Below are positions 1 to 12,127 of a DNA stretch of 38,182 bases, piece by piece. The translations under genes and the position numbers were made by a program. The DNA comes from Condylostoma magnum (taxonomy: Eukaryota > Ciliophora > Heterotrichea > Heterotrichida > Condylostomatidae), in the NCBI GenBank assembly GCA_920105805.1, contig CAKKTI010000193.1, positions 1 to 38,182 of the forward strand. Reading direction: 5' to 3'. Numbering within the stretch: the stretch's first letter is position 1; the number at the start of each line of letters is the position of its first letter. The notes under the pieces are model-generated. The model had not been told where the DNA came from. It worked only from the letters and a program-made list of their open reading frames with translations, and searched no databases.

Positions 1-1758
1 AAATGGAAAGAAACATTGTCAACTTAAAATCAACAATAATCCACCTATATTTTAATCAAAGGTTCACTGTGTTCTCCAAATCAATATTTTAATTCTTTGT
101 AATAACACTAATAAAATTAACGATTATTATATCTCCTGCTCTAAAGCCTAGATCATAAAAGGTTTCAGCTACATGGAATAAAGCTGTATAAGAAAGATTA
201 GCTACTAGTATTCTGCATCTACTTTCTACAATAGAATAAAAGACATCCTTGTATTCTTCATACATTTCTGGAGTATAATTAATGGGGATTTATTAAGCTT
301 GATCTCGATTAGGTATAGTTCTTCCTTGGATATCTGCAAACATGTTGGCATACTCTATTAAGCTGTCTCCTGTGTGATTCTTTTATGCTAAAAGTAAGTA
401 ATCTTTCCACTTAAGTTAATTAAAAAATATAGTAAAGGATATCATGTAAGTATAAATATTAACCATTAAGGACATATAGTTAGGAAATTGTTATTTATTG
501 TCGAGCTGATCAGACATATTGCTAGGTGAAAGTGTAAACTTATTGTTTAAATATGCACTTAATAATTCAGCGGTTATTCGAAAATCAAGGTGATATCCAA
601 TATAATGGCATAAACCTATCTTATTGTCATTTTATATTAAACATTCAATTTATTTTTCAATATCTTCATTCCAATTACAGCTTATTTCATTATAACTTAA
701 AATCTGATTAGGTAAAATATCTGATTGGGTATTTATGCTTTAAACTGCTACCTTGCTTCCTATAAAAGATTAAAAGTTATAATAGTCAATAGGCTTTATC
801 AAATGATGGAAATTAGTTTATAGGGAAATAATTAGCTATGATTTCTTATTTTTAGGTACTTCTGCACTATTTCCTATAAAACTTATTTCTCGTTCTATAT
901 GTAAACTTCCATTTTCATAGTTTCCAATTTAGTCCCACTTCTATTTCATATTATACAACCCAAAATCTCTGGTATCCTCATTAATCTATTTTTCTATATC
1001 CAATGGCTCAATACCTTAACTCTTAAATGCTTCTATCTTTTTCAGTATTGAATTGAGATTTCTAATCATATAATCCTCCTTTTTCTCAATTCCCTCGTAC
1101 ATTTAGTTAAAAATAGCAACAGTACCTTGCAAATGACTTGGTAATGCAACCTTTCCTGCAGCTAGTATGCCAATATCTTTAGTATAATTAGCCCTTTCAA
1201 GAGCTTCTGTGATTTAGTGCAGCTAAAAGTCATCTACTAAAGTGATTATAATTTTCAAACTCATAGCTTTGATTTACTTAAGAATTATCTTATCTATAAT
1301 CTCCTAACTCTAATCATTCGAAAGGATTACATAGACAGGAATACTAAATTCCGTGTTTTATCTTATTTCAAAGCAACTTTAAAGATAATCTAGAGAGCAG
1401 AATAAAGCAAAGCTGTCTCAACCGAAGTATTCAGCAACTTAGATAATTTGCTTTGATTAGATCTTTTTATCATGTAACAGAATCCCTTTAGAGTAACTCT
1501 TATCACTGCCGCTTATAAGAACAAATTTGTTTAGCTTATGAAGCTAGTTAAGATCACAACTGGAAGTTTAAGAGAAGTTCAATACAATATCGTTTAGAAG
1601 CAATTTGACTTTAAGCTTGAGGGATTGTAAAAGACTACTTAGCCGTAATGCTCAGCATAATCCCTAAATACTTCTGGTTAGAGTTCATTGTCTGGGTCAA
1701 TCACTCCAATAGAAAGGCCTTTACTCCCGATCAGTATGAGAAGGAAAAGAAGCACCAT
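1..1758 (-). CDS. Receptor-type periplasmic-binding-like (ANF ligand-binding) protein, C-terminus beyond window
   Basis: The reading frame starts at 1758 with a hydrophobic signal peptide (MVLLFLLILIGSKG) followed at once by a beta-alpha start (LSIGVIDPDNEL). About 578 residues are present and the frame is still open at position 1. The segment VAEYFGWDSFALF resembles the region of type-1 periplasmic-binding/ANF receptor domains where a tryptophan follows the first strand; the W is a TGA codon at 1418-1420. Later pieces (IPVYVILSNDQ, LKIIITLVDD, NYTKDIGILAAGKV, SYTALFHVAETFYDLG) fit alternating strands and helices of this fold. One short intron (1616-1638) is needed to keep the frame. The family suggests an extracellular ligand sensor such as a class-C-like receptor or receptor cyclase; the effector half lies outside the window, so the signalling output is unknown. 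Confidence 0.6.
1616..1638 (-). other. Mini-intron, 23 nt (GT-AG), in the ANF-like gene
   Basis: Reads GTAGTC...CTCAAG on the minus strand. Its removal joins HYGQ to LKVKLLLND and restores one frame; both flanks look coding in different frames. A 20-nt version starting at the next GT also keeps the frame, so the donor is not certain. Confidence 0.6.
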
Positions 1759-2694
1759 TTAATATTATTGAAATGAATTATACGAAAATTGCACTTAAAG
1801 GAGGTATTATATTACCATAGACACTAGAGATTTATTTCCCTTTACTATTGTTTCAAGCTAAATAATTATAGGTGATATAAAATGGGGGTTTAATATGGGA
1901 TGACAAAAGTAATAAAATGTTTATGCAGAATGCATTTAATTATTGCTCTGAATACTTAAGATTGTTAATAATATTAGCCAATTTAAAGAATGACAAAGAA
2001 GAATTATCAACTTACTTAAAGATTTAAGATGTAATTCATTATATACTACAGTTTAAAGTACAGTCTAATTAAGTTAGCTATAGGAACAATAGAAGTACTA
2101 TAAGATGATTAAAACTTATAATAAAAATTAGGCTCAAAACATATATGATGAGTTGATATTAAAGAGTGCAGAAAACTGCTAAAAATTAGAGCTGATTATG
2201 ATTTATATACTACAATAAGTAGGATGATAAGCATTCCTATTTACTCGTCTTATGCAAAATATCTCTGATTATTAGGAAGTTGTATTTATTACATTTATTC
2301 TAATTATTGACATAGACAATAGATTTATAATTTTAGATGCTCTTCCACTCCTTTTATTACTTCATTTCCATTTAAATTATTGTATGCCAAGTTATAAAAA
2401 CTACTAGAAAATGAAATATAAACATTGTTATATATTATAGCCAGTATTATGATAAGATATCAGCTTTTCTATTTATATAATTGAGCAACCTTGTATACTT
2501 TGTATATAAAAAACTGTTCATAATCTTATATAATTGTGATACTTTGAATATTAGATAAAACATATTTAAGGAAAGATTATAATAAACAACTTATACATAA
2601 TAACATAATAGCCTAATATGTATGAAATTACTGTTAATTAACTAAGATATAAGCACAACTGGGGAGGGAGGTTCGTTATACCCCCAGCGTATTT
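1759..2694. other. AT-rich intergenic gap, no gene seen
   Basis: About 940 nt between the start of the receptor-like gene and the stop of the peptidase gene. The base composition is strongly AT-rich. Open stretches exist only because TAA and TAG can be read through; they lack conserved motifs or balanced residue composition. The last about 40 nt (2659-2702) are unusually GC-rich and contain inverted repeats, described separately. It is far longer than other gaps in the window apart from 36174-37215. Confidence 0.6.
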
Positions 2695-2702
2695 CTACGC
2701 TG
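2659..2702. repeat. GC-rich overlapping inverted repeats at the peptidase stop codon
   Basis: CAGCGTA (2685-2691), a four-base loop and TACGCTG (2696-2702) form a perfect 7-bp hairpin, which on the minus strand has the loop GAAA. CTGGGG (2659-2664) can pair perfectly with CCCCAG (2682-2687), which overlaps the first hairpin, so the two stems would exclude each other. The TAG stop of the peptidase (2695-2697) lies in the hairpin. This could act in the mRNA 3' end, but no known element was recognised. Confidence 0.5.
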
Positions 2703-3381
2703 CCTTGCCTGAAAAGAGAAAGGTATCTTCAGTAGTTGATAAAAGATTGCCTAGTATCAATAGTTCTCTTTAGTACTTTATAGGGCATCCACCTACGTAA
2801 ACCCCACATACTTTTATATTGCCGCCTATATCAATCAAAATAGGGCTTCCAGACATTCCAGAAGCCGTTGAGTTACTGAAATCTATCATTCTATTGTCAG
2901 AGCCTTGTATAGACCCTGATGATTTGATTTTATGTAAACCTCTAAAAAACGTGCTCTTTATAATTTCTCATTAGTCTGGATTATCATACAGCATTGGAGC
3001 TGTATAGTCAACTAGAAATTATGAAATACTAGGAAAACCTATTATATCAGTTGAGGCATCAATATCTACCTCGTGCTCAAAAGCTATTTCTAAATAGGAA
3101 GCCTCTAATTTCTCTGTACAATTGATTGAAGCTGTTAGCAAGCATAAAGCTACATCATTTGACAGGGTATAGCTATGTCTATTGGTGCTCTTTATTTCTT
3201 TGTCTGATTGGATATATTTCCATTTTTAGAATTCGTATCTTAGTAGACTTGAGTAAAAGATACACTTTCTAATTGATCCAATACTTAGTCTATTCCACTA
3301 GAAAGTAATAGACGGGTATAAGAGAGAGTCTTAGTCATCAATCCTTCCTGTTATAATCTCTCCAAAGCCCTCGGAAATCAT
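2695..3381 (-). CDS. Trypsin-like serine peptidase homologue, no His box seen
   Basis: A 228-residue frame from 3381 to a TAG at 2695-2697. The motif SGMSGSPILI is the nucleophile loop of chymotrypsin-fold peptidases (GxSGSP), followed by CGVYVGGC, the usual strand behind it. NDVALCLL matches the aspartate box (D-[IV]-A-L). The W in NPDQWEI is TGA. The histidine box expected 40-60 residues before the aspartate (TAxHC or TNxHV) is not visible; the roughly 75 residues there do not resemble it. Either an upstream exon was missed or the protein is a non-catalytic relative. There is no clear signal peptide. The stop is chosen at the first TAG after the fold; the frame stays open for some 50 further codons into AT-rich DNA if that TAG is read as Gln. 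Confidence 0.6.
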
Positions 3382-3424
3382 ATCTTAAATTAGGGAATTC
3401 ACTTAGATTCCACCATTTTAAAAA

Positions 3425-5381
3425 TTATAAAAAATACAAAAAGTGTTTCAAAATGAATCCGTGTGATCTAATACACCAAAAACAGCTAATAACCTTTACA
3501 AGAGTTTCAATATCTTCAATTATAAACTATTACGTATAACTAAGTCTCTCAATGAGCTGATTCAATATGTTGAGAGAAGTTTACAGTTGATCTCTTCTTG
3601 CTTTTACTGTCAAGCTTGCATTTTGACTATTAGAAAAAACATCATTGATAATACTGGAAGATGAGTGTACAAGTGTTCTTAAGTACTTGATTTCTTTAGT
3701 CTATGAGAAAATTACCCAAGTACTGACAACACCTTTAAGTCTTAATTTCCAATTATTCTACACTTTAGGCATCAAATTAACTAGTATGTTTCTTGCTCTT
3801 AAGTTATTGGCCTTTTGAATTTCCTACAGTGATAAAAGTAAGTTCTTCCTCTTTATAACATCATTGAAATGAGTTAACTACTAGGCCTCAAACTCCAAAG
3901 TGTTTCTCCTTCACCTATACATAAAGTCCCTTTTTATTCTAATGATCCTTTTCTTATCAATTCTAGGGATTCTACTAATAATCTTTTCACTGTTTTTACA
4001 GTAAATTCTAAAATCTAAGTGTCTTTATAGCTTAAATCTTGCCGTTAATTCTTACTAGTTTAGCAGAACTCGGGATTGCAATTAAACAGGTTGGGATCTT
4101 AGCCACAGAATATGCATTCAACTATTCAAATCGCTTTATTTTGGTCCGAATGATTTTATATTAAGATGAACTCCCATAGTGATAATCTTCCATACTCCAA
4201 ATAGCAGTTTCATGGATAATCTTGGACGACTTAGATTAGTAAACGCTGAAAACTTTACTCAGTTGTGCATTGAGCTAAATGTCAACCAACTTGTTTTATC
4301 AGTTTTTTCATTAATAAGAAAGGAAATTTCTTTAGTAAGTAGCTAAAACGCTGCCCTTCCTCCCTGCACATTTTAACATCTTCTTAATATTTTTCTTAGC
4401 TCCTTTTTACGCTCTTCCCAGTCAAGTTTCTCCATTTCTAAGTTCTTTTACAGTTTATCGATATCTTTTTCCTTCTTTTTCATTATTTTCTTTTGTATTT
4501 AAAGCTCTTATAGATAAAGATTGTTTATCTAAGCTTCTAGATCGTATTTGTTCTTCTATATTAAGATTGAGCGGATGGTCTCATCTCTTTCCTTTTATGA
4601 CACATCTAACACATTTTGTATCTGTTGTTGAGTATAAGTCCTACACTCCTCAGTCAGTCATTGCTCTTGTCTTAAAATATCCTTTAAATCTTATAACTCT
4701 GAACGCCTCTGTTCTAGTATCGCTTCTTTATTTCTTACTTGCTCTTTTAAAGCTTCTTCTTTTCTTTTAAAACATTGAATTACTGACTGTATTTTTGGAT
4801 CATCCTTGTTAGCAATAACAGACAAATCAATATCAGATAAATTTGATTAATTTGAATCATTCTCAATATTAGAAGAAAAGGCACTCCAGCTGGCATTCTT
4901 TAATTTCTCAGCTTCTAATTATAATGCTTATTCCTTTTGATTTACTTATTTCCATTTCTGTTACACTTCCTAAGCTGTTTTAGCCAATTGAACAGACTTA
5001 TCTTCTATTTCTTTCTTTTCATCTTATAAATATTTCTCGTACTTGCCTAAGTCTTAAAGCTGGCTTTTTTAGGCTTCTATTTATTAGCTTCTTTCTTAGT
5101 ACTCTTATACAATTTCCTCTAAATAATCATTTTTCATATTAACAATTTCCTCTTATTTCAGTAATTCCTTTTCATACTATCTCAACTACTCAACTTTGCT
5201 GAAAATGCTATCATCTGATAATTAAGTCCATATATCAGTGTACTCATCAGCTTTGAATATTCTTGATTTTATTTACACAATCTTTTACTATATAAATCCC
5301 TACTACATTAAAGGTAGAGACAATATTTACATTTCTCTTTGATTCAACTCCTCCTGCCTTTTGTCAATCTGATTATTACAT
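3425..5381 (-). CDS. Long coiled-coil protein (about 629 aa), three mini-introns
   Basis: Glutamine-, glutamate- and lysine-rich protein whose middle third (for example QLRQYEKELLKQEEIVN and LEAQINNLYLQELQIQKK) is typical coiled coil. It is followed by a more basic C-terminal half with repeated Trp/Arg/Lys stretches (FMYRWRRNTLEFEAQQ). Three short introns (5288-5306, 4230-4258, 3972-3990) restore a single frame from start to a TAA at 3425-3427. I chose ATG 5381 (MQQSDWQKAGG; W is TGA); an upstream in-frame ATG at 5471 would add 30 residues. The next gene on the same strand (peptidase) starts 43 nt downstream of the stop. No family was recognised; a cytoskeletal or centriolar role is only a guess from composition. 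Confidence 0.65.
3972..3990 (-). other. Mini-intron, 19 nt, coiled-coil gene
   Basis: GTGAAAAGATTATTAGTAG on the minus strand; removal joins NLLQKQ to IPRIDKKRI in one frame. A 16-nt version ending at the first TTAG also keeps the frame. Confidence 0.55.
4230..4258 (-). other. Mini-intron, 29 nt, with TACTAA branch-like motif
   Basis: On the minus strand it begins GTAAAG, contains TTTACTAATC and ends CTAAG. It joins MHNW to SSKIIHETAIWSM. The frames before and after are both clearly coding and differ by the intron length. The donor could lie a little upstream, since other GT sites there give the same phase. Confidence 0.5.
5288..5306 (-). other. Mini-intron, 19 nt, coiled-coil gene
   Basis: GTAGTAGGGATTTATATAG on the minus strand; removal joins NIVSTFN to QKIVQIKSRIF and the frame continues into the coiled coil. 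Confidence 0.6.
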
Positions 5382-5584
5382 TATTAATCGCCCCTTTTTC
5401 AAAAATCAAAGAAAAATCTCTTCTTACATCTATTAATAATCAAAGAATTCAAACCTGCAGTAGCTTTTCATACGTGATGTACTGAGATGTTTTAACACTC
5501 AAAGGAAGAGTTGGCTGATATTCCCTTTACACTCACAATACAAGTATCTATTTCATCCATGTTACTAAATTATTCGTTAGCTCA

Positions 5585-6637
5585 CTACAAATTTTTGTTA
5601 ACTTTGATTTTGAGCAGAGATTTTCTTCTAAGGAATCTTGCGGAAATAGAATCAGTATCAAGTTCGAATTTAAAGTTGATAATAGTTCAAAATCGCGGAG
5701 GAGAGTCAATTCTGATGCTTCGGTCTGAAATATCAAGGTTTATATTCTTCATTGAGCTGACTTCTGGTAAGGAGATCTCCAATAACACGTCCTTTTCACT
5801 TGTATATACATTCATTTCAGGCACCACCCTTCCTGCTTTGTCTAGTACATCATAGTCTCTTACTTCTTGAATGATATTAGTTTTAGCAGGCTGGTCTTGT
5901 ATTTAACTGATTTCTTAGGGGTTTTCTTGGATTCTTACTTCTTACTTTTTAGCAATTTCTTGTACTTTTCTCATGTTCTGTTAATATACATTTGGATCAG
6001 CTATAGGATCCAGGGTGTGTTCTCCTGGTTGTCTTTGCAGTTTAGCTCCGAGATACTGATCATCGTAGTACTTAAAATCTCCACTTTCAAAGGTAAGCTC
6101 AATTTTTTCCTTGAAGCAAAGTCGTTTTAGTATATTATGAGTTACCCACGCTTTTACTTAAGGATCTCTTGTAGAAATAACATAAACTTGTGTATTGATA
6201 ACCGCATCATAGAACCATCTATTTTTCTTTCGTGGATCTTCCCTGAGTTATTTAGGCCCAAAACTAGATGGAATTACTTACCACTGTTCTAGGTTCTGTA
6301 TATCTGCTAGATGCTTCTCTGAATTCAAAGGCCCTAATACTTCCTCACTATGGCAAATATTAACAAAAACAGTTTACTCCTTATTTTTAGTATGAGTTTT
6401 TATAATATATCCTTTATCAGGTACAATTTTTTTCCTTTAAGCCTATTCTTCCTTCTTCATGTCATCTAGCCCTGTTTTTAGCTAATTTTCAATGAATTTT
6501 TAATATTCTTCAGGATTGTTAGCAGACATGTCATCTAACATCTTTCAGAACTCTCTTAACTACGACTGTGCATTAGGGTCTTAAAACACCTCTTAGGGAA
6601 TGTTATTCATATGATTAAGCACTTGAAAGGGATCCAT
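5585..6637 (-). CDS. PIH1-domain protein (R2TP / axonemal dynein assembly factor)
   Basis: About 350 residues from ATG 6637. The N-terminus EFWKMLDDMSANNPEEYQKF matches the leader of PIH1D-type proteins, with its conserved Trp written as TGA (6545-6547). The PIH1 domain follows (GYIIKTHTKNKEQTVFVNIC, CHSEEVLGP, then WQVIPSSFGP and FYDAVINTQVY), about residues 60-150. A charged Gln-rich linker leads to a C-terminal CS-like beta-sandwich (LLEISLPEVSSMKNINLDIS, LLKIKVNKNL). PIH1 proteins are HSP90 co-chaperone adaptors; in ciliated cells several pre-assemble dynein arms in the cytoplasm. The stop is taken at tandem TAG-TGA (5587-5582), exactly where the CS fold ends; reading on would add 39 poorly conserved residues to a TGA at 5468. 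Which paralogue (PIH1D1, PIH1D2 or Kintoun) is not decided. Confidence 0.85.
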
Positions 6638-7025
6638 ATTTATTATTTATAGTTGAATCCATATTTATAATAATTATTTGTCATGATGAATTAGCCTGCC
6701 CCAGTATGAATTTTGATTATTCAGGGTCTGACCTCGGCTACACTATATAAAATTAATTTTCAAAGTGACGAAAACATACGGGCGGTCTGCTCCATGCTGA
6801 TTTAACTGCAATCCGATTTCCATAAAAAAGTATCAAATGATGACTGCATAGTTCACCCTATATGGTGAGGACAAACTTTCGCTCCTATCTGATATATATA
6901 GTTTAAATTTGTTATTATATGTCTAACAGTTCATACACAGCCAATGAAATTCGACTTAATTTTAGTATGTAAGCTCAAAGCTTTGGGGTTTGGTGTGTAG
7001 TAAGCCCATGGTTTTATAAATTAAT
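6638..7025. other. Intergenic, weak C/D-snoRNA-like segment
   Basis: 388 nt between HEATR5 and the PIH1 gene, which run in the same direction. It holds a less AT-rich core (about 6700-6890). On the plus strand ATGATGA (6837-6843, C-box-like) and CTGA (6889-6892, D-box-like) are spaced as in a box C/D snoRNA, but the terminal stem is weak and overlaps the D box. No tRNA boxes or snRNA signatures were recognised. Confidence 0.3.
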
Positions 7026-10000
7026 CTATTTGTTAAATTTCATTTGCAGGGCTATTGAAGGTGTTGAGGATATTTGAGTGGTTTGGATTGAGTTTTTGAT
7101 TTCTGACTCTAAAAACTTCTTTTCTTGCTCGTCTAGGGATGAAATTAGACTCCTGAACTCATTTGGCTGCTGGGTTGCTATGAAATGAATGGTTTTTGCT
7201 ACTTGTTTTATAATAGAATTGTCGAATTGGCAGTAAAAGTAGCTTGATAGTATGGTGAATAAAGGGGGTACTAGTTCTTATTATGTAGAGCTTGATCTAA
7301 AAATGACTATTAGGAGCTTTAGGAGATTACTCTGCAATAGGTCAATTGAGGGATTTTGTTTTACTATTTGTTGTAAAATTGAGGGAAATAGAAATTTTAC
7401 TATAGAAGAATTGTGGTTTTATGTTATTATTGGAAGACATTGACTCATTAGGTTAAGGTCTTGCATTAATTCCTATAGAATGATTTGGTAAAACTGCTCG
7501 CAGTATTGTTAATAGTTTTCACTAAGAGTGATTAAGCCTTCTAGTAATCTATACACTGATTACCTTTTTAAGGCTTAAAGCATGAATAAGACTATTTGTA
7601 TTAGATTTTACTCCTCTTTTTGATTGAATGATTAAATTAGAGTTTAAATCAAATCGAACTTTTCCAGTTTAATAGCTTCTTACACAAAATCAAGCACTGA
7701 GTTTGTGAGTTAATCTAAATCTACTCTTTCATCTGTTATATCGTTACTTATTTGCTCTATATATTAATTAATACATAAGTATCATATATTAAATGCTTAG
7801 TCTTAAATTTCCGGATATTCTATAAGCATTTGAAGCGCAATTCTTTCTACTTCAATTGCTATTCTTAGGCTTTATGGAATCAAGCTTTCACAGGTGCTTA
7901 GAACTATCTTTTTGGTTTCTAATAGCGGATCTTATGCACAATATTTTAGTATCAATAAGATTTCTGAGATTTACTTTTTGCTTTGCAACTTTTATACTAC
8001 ATTTTAAAGGGAAATTAAGATATCTCTTCTTCTTTGCAAAAATTAGTCAAACATATGCTGAGTCTGAAATTGAATATTAGAACTAGCAGGGAATGGCAAG
8101 AACAGCAAAGCAACTTAGCAACTGACTATCAGATTAATATACTAATCACCTACTTCTAATAAAGGTGCCAATGCTTTGATAAATATATTAGCTTTACCAA
8201 ATTTATAGTCCTCTGGCTTTGAAAGATAAATACTCAGTTAAAATCCATGTTCTTTTGCAACATGTCTGGGCTGAGTGAATATAACACTTAAATCGTTAAC
8301 AGTTAGAATCAGGTACTTTTTTAGTCTGTCAATGAATTGGCTCATATCACTGACTATAAACTCTTCTGAATCCAGCAAAATTTTACAAATATACAGAAAC
8401 CGAGTATGAAATAGCTCTGCATTGCATTTTTCACTGTATTCAGAAAACTAAGGTAAATTGGGAGGATCTTGTAAAGTATTAAGTAGAGGATGCAGTATTT
8501 TGCTTATAACTTGATGATCATGTGTTCCAGGAGTTACTAAAAATTATTTGAGCAGCCTTGCAGCTGCTCCAGAGATTTCCGGAATTTCAGATAAAATCGA
8601 CTACCTTATAGCTGTACTTACCTAAGCTTCATATAACTCCAAGTATTTCAAATTTGGGTCTTCTGAGTCCTTCAAATGCTTAAAAATCTTGTACACTGTA
8701 GTCAATAAATGAATTCCTTATACTATTAGCTCGTGGTCTTCCTGAGATGATATTGAAAACCCTATACCTATAAGCATTTCAAGATTGTTTACCATTGTAT
8801 TAGGGTGTAATTTTTCGATAGAATCTTGTACTGGAAGCTAAATGATTAATTTTTACAAAACCTGAGCAAAATACACTTTAGTATGATAATTATAAGCCCG
8901 TGTTAACTCCTCTTCTTCTTAAAACTGATTTCCCATGCTATCAATACTCACTAATATACTTTTGATAAATTGTAAAGTATTGTCAAGTGAAGTTTGCATT
9001 TTATACTCAATTAATTTCTCCATGAGTAATTCTAGTCCAGGGTAGTTTTTCCCGTTTTAATCGTAAAGATTCACTAAAAATTCTAAGCAGTCTTCCCTGG
9101 CTTAGAAAATCAGCTCAAATTTTTGCTCATCAACTGCTAATAGTAGATAAGATATAGACAATGGTAAATTTTTCCAGGAGTAATTCACCTCCTCAATGGT
9201 CATTTCCCTAGTATTTTTAATAAGAAAGTCAAATACTATTTCTTGCTTCCTCCAAAGCCTTTCATAGATCATTTCAGCTCTTTGGTAAGTTAGACAATCA
9301 TTGCCTTCATTAAGCTGTTAGTACTTAGCACATAAAAGCAGCATAGTTGCATGATACTGATTAAAAGTTACATTAAAGTCGAATTTTTGGTTTTATAGAT
9401 AAATGTGATATGCTATTGGGAAAATTGCTTCTACTATATTACTTATTAGTGCTCCGTGTATACAGTACATTTTGTATAGGGCTTGAATAGCCCACGGACC
9501 AGCAACTGGGTCATGAGATATAGTTTAGACAATATGCCCAAAGGTCTACTCATTTCTTATTAGGTAGCTTCCATCAAAGTACTTATACATGTTACCAACT
9601 AACATCACAATACTCTTCTTTACCTGGCTAGATTACTCAGATAAAGCAATTCTATGTTCAATTTCTTTTATAAAAACTGGAATAAACTAAGCATCATTAA
9701 CCACATTACACAGATAGATCATACTTTCACTGTATATTCTTTTGATGAGAGGGTTTCCTAAACTTTCTATTGAAACTAACATTTTACGAATTATACTGAT
9801 TAGTTCACTATCTGTTATAATTCCATTGCAACTGTCTAATTTTTTCAAGCATTTGAGAATTGTTAGAGAAATATTAGTGATTTTATAGTACTTAAGTTCT
9901 ACTGTGTCTTTAAGTTTCAAAGCTATGCCTAAATGAGTCTCTAGATGCTAGAATAACTATATACGGTTGTTTACGTTTAATGACGGACTAGTGAAGATTT

Positions 10001-12127
10001 CAGAGAATACATCTATAGTGTAATTAAGCATCAGTGGCATACTGTAAGTTTTTGGAACTTTATACTCAAATTTCTATTCTATTTCAGCAAACGCAAACTC
10101 ATCAGCTATATACTCAGCATAAACCTACTAATTCATATCAAGTATGTCATTGTCCTATTGCTCAAAATCCATAAATCTGTCCTCATAGCTCAACCAAGTC
10201 TGATACAAAGAAGGAAGTGATACTAACTTCTCACTCACTATCTCCGCACATAAAGGATGCAATATGATAACAAATCTTGTCTGTAAATATTCTAGGGGAA
10301 TCATGGATAAAACTTTAAACAGATCCTTTTTAAACTGTGATAAAACAGATATACTTAAATTCTAATAGAAAAACTTTCTCCTAATTGAGCTTTTATGTTA
10401 AGGACAAATGAACTATAAGGCATTTGTGGTGAAAAGAGCTATTAGCTTATAGATTTGAGATGTAAGTAAGATAGGATTAAGTTCCATAAACCTCAACAGT
10501 GCTTTGACTGCAGCTCTTTTATGATAAATTTCCTGTACTAAGTAATTATGACTTGCACTTTAACTTACAATGCAGTTTTATCTCCCAAATGGTAATTTTC
10601 ATAGGGAAAACAACAGTGTTAGGTTTTATCCCACAATATTGAATCCTTGTTCAACGATACTACTGATAATCCACCATCCTCCTATCTTCCTCTTAGTCTC
10701 AAATTCTACATTCCCCTCGTCATTGTTCTACTTAAACTCCTCATCAGTCTAATCTTAAATATATTCTCCAGTAATGAGTGCTCTTGCAGTATTTATGGCC
10801 ACAGTTATCAAATTCTTAGGCACTCCTCTTTTAGTATTGGGAATAACGTGTAGTAAGTATGAGAGAGCTTAGCAATTCCCTGTTAATGTTTAAACAGCAT
10901 TGTCGATAGCTTCTTAGGACTAATTTGACCTTTAGAACCCAGCTAATTCCGCATGAGCTATTGTTGTATACGTGAGCAGTTGTCCTATCATAAAAGAAAG
11001 GCACTCAGGACGCTTAAAGGCTAGTATCTGCAGTGTTTTAGCTGTATACTTACTAATTGTTTAGTATGATAGAAGACCCATTAATCCTTGGCATAGAGGC
11101 TCTAGTTGATCTTGAGGAAATGCGCAGTAACGATACAGCACTGGTGGAAACGATTAAAGGCAGATTATCAAGCAAATCTCGACTGATAAAGGTGAGTTTC
11201 TTCTATGTACTGTCGGATCATTTTCTACGTTTGAAGGCTCTCCAGCCAGAGGCCTCAATGTACTAAGTTTGTTTGTCAAATAGTCTAAACTATACCTGAT
11301 TTGGTTCTAGGTAAAGGTGAATTGTAGGAGCTCTGAAACTAGTCATACCATTAGTTTTACTGTTCTTCAGTTGTCGAGATCTGTTAGGTAAATACGTTGA
11401 GGAATTGCTATTATTGATTCGAGGATTAAGTTTACTTCTGTAGTAGTTGAGGCTGATTTGGGAGCAAATTGGTGTAAAAGGCCTTTTAGGGCTTTAATAA
11501 GATTACATCTTTAAGCATATGTTGATGTACTTTTATTAAAGTAGAATTGAATCTGTTAAATAGCCTCGAGTAGATCTTCAGGAGCTTAGTCAAAATGCCT
11601 TCTGTTATTCTGTTTAAACTCATGTTTTATTTATACCGACATTACTAGTTATAAAGTATCTTAAAACACCTCATTTGATTTTTATTCAGAGCATTTCATT
11701 AAGCCTTATAACAGATTTTCATAATTGTACTCATTCAATCCATCTAATTCAACCAGTGCTTTAATCATTCTACAGCCATAAATCGACAATTTCTCCTTCT
11801 CTAGTAACAATTTAGCAGATATTTTAGCAAGATCTGTTAGAATAAGTCTAATATTCGATGGCTTTTATTCACATACTACTACTAAAGCATAAGTTGAGAT
11901 TATTCTAAGTGATTTATTTGTCTATTTACCAAAATCTTTAAAATAATCTAGGAAGATCTAACAGGTTGGACTTGACATTCTGATCCAAAATTATTTAAAG
12001 ACTTTTATTGCCATACATACACAGCTTCTATATAAAAATTACCATTTGGCATCTATTGGTGTTTTTGAATTTTTTGCCAAATCAATGCATTATATACAGA
12101 ATTGTTATGACCGCTGTCCAAAGCCAT
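7026..12127 (-). CDS. HEATR5: HEATR5/Laa1-like HEAT-repeat protein
   Basis: About 1,690 residues of helical HEAT repeats. Segments line up with HEATR5 proteins: KRKIGGWWIISSIVEQGFNI then LLFSLWKLPFG (the Trp-rich 'GWLLL...LLLLW' region), SHDPVAGPWAIQALYKMYCI (the 'QTWSLHSL' region), and a C-terminus FRSLISSLDEQEKKFLESEI. HEATR5/Laa1 proteins bind the AP-1 clathrin adaptor in Golgi-endosome traffic and, in animals, also cytoplasmic dynein. I start at ATG 12127 (MALDSGHNNSVYNALIWQ); one shift of frame near residue 50 needs a short intron, for which 11948-11976 (29 nt, GT-AG) is one solution. Several Trp are TGA, as in LDNWRTVKLMVWLV. The stop is put at TAG 7026-7028 (IALQMKFNK); a TAA and then a TGA (6975-6977) follow in frame. 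Confidence 0.85.

Noticed and set aside
2659-2690. tRNA T-arm (GGTTCG) in the GC-rich patch
   Set aside because: The flanking bases do not form a 5-bp T-stem and no anticodon or acceptor arms are present.
2530-2694. Extension of the peptidase past its TAG, or a 23-nt intron there
   Set aside because: The added residues look like translated AT-rich spacer, and the fold is already complete at the TAG.
5511-5855. Plus-strand open frame of 114 codons
   Set aside because: It lies antisense to the PIH1 gene, has no conserved motifs, and is open only by composition.
9687-9920. Separate 77-codon minus-strand gene
   Set aside because: It is simply a stop-free stretch (standard code) inside HEATR5; the same frame continues on both sides through TAA/TAG Gln codons.
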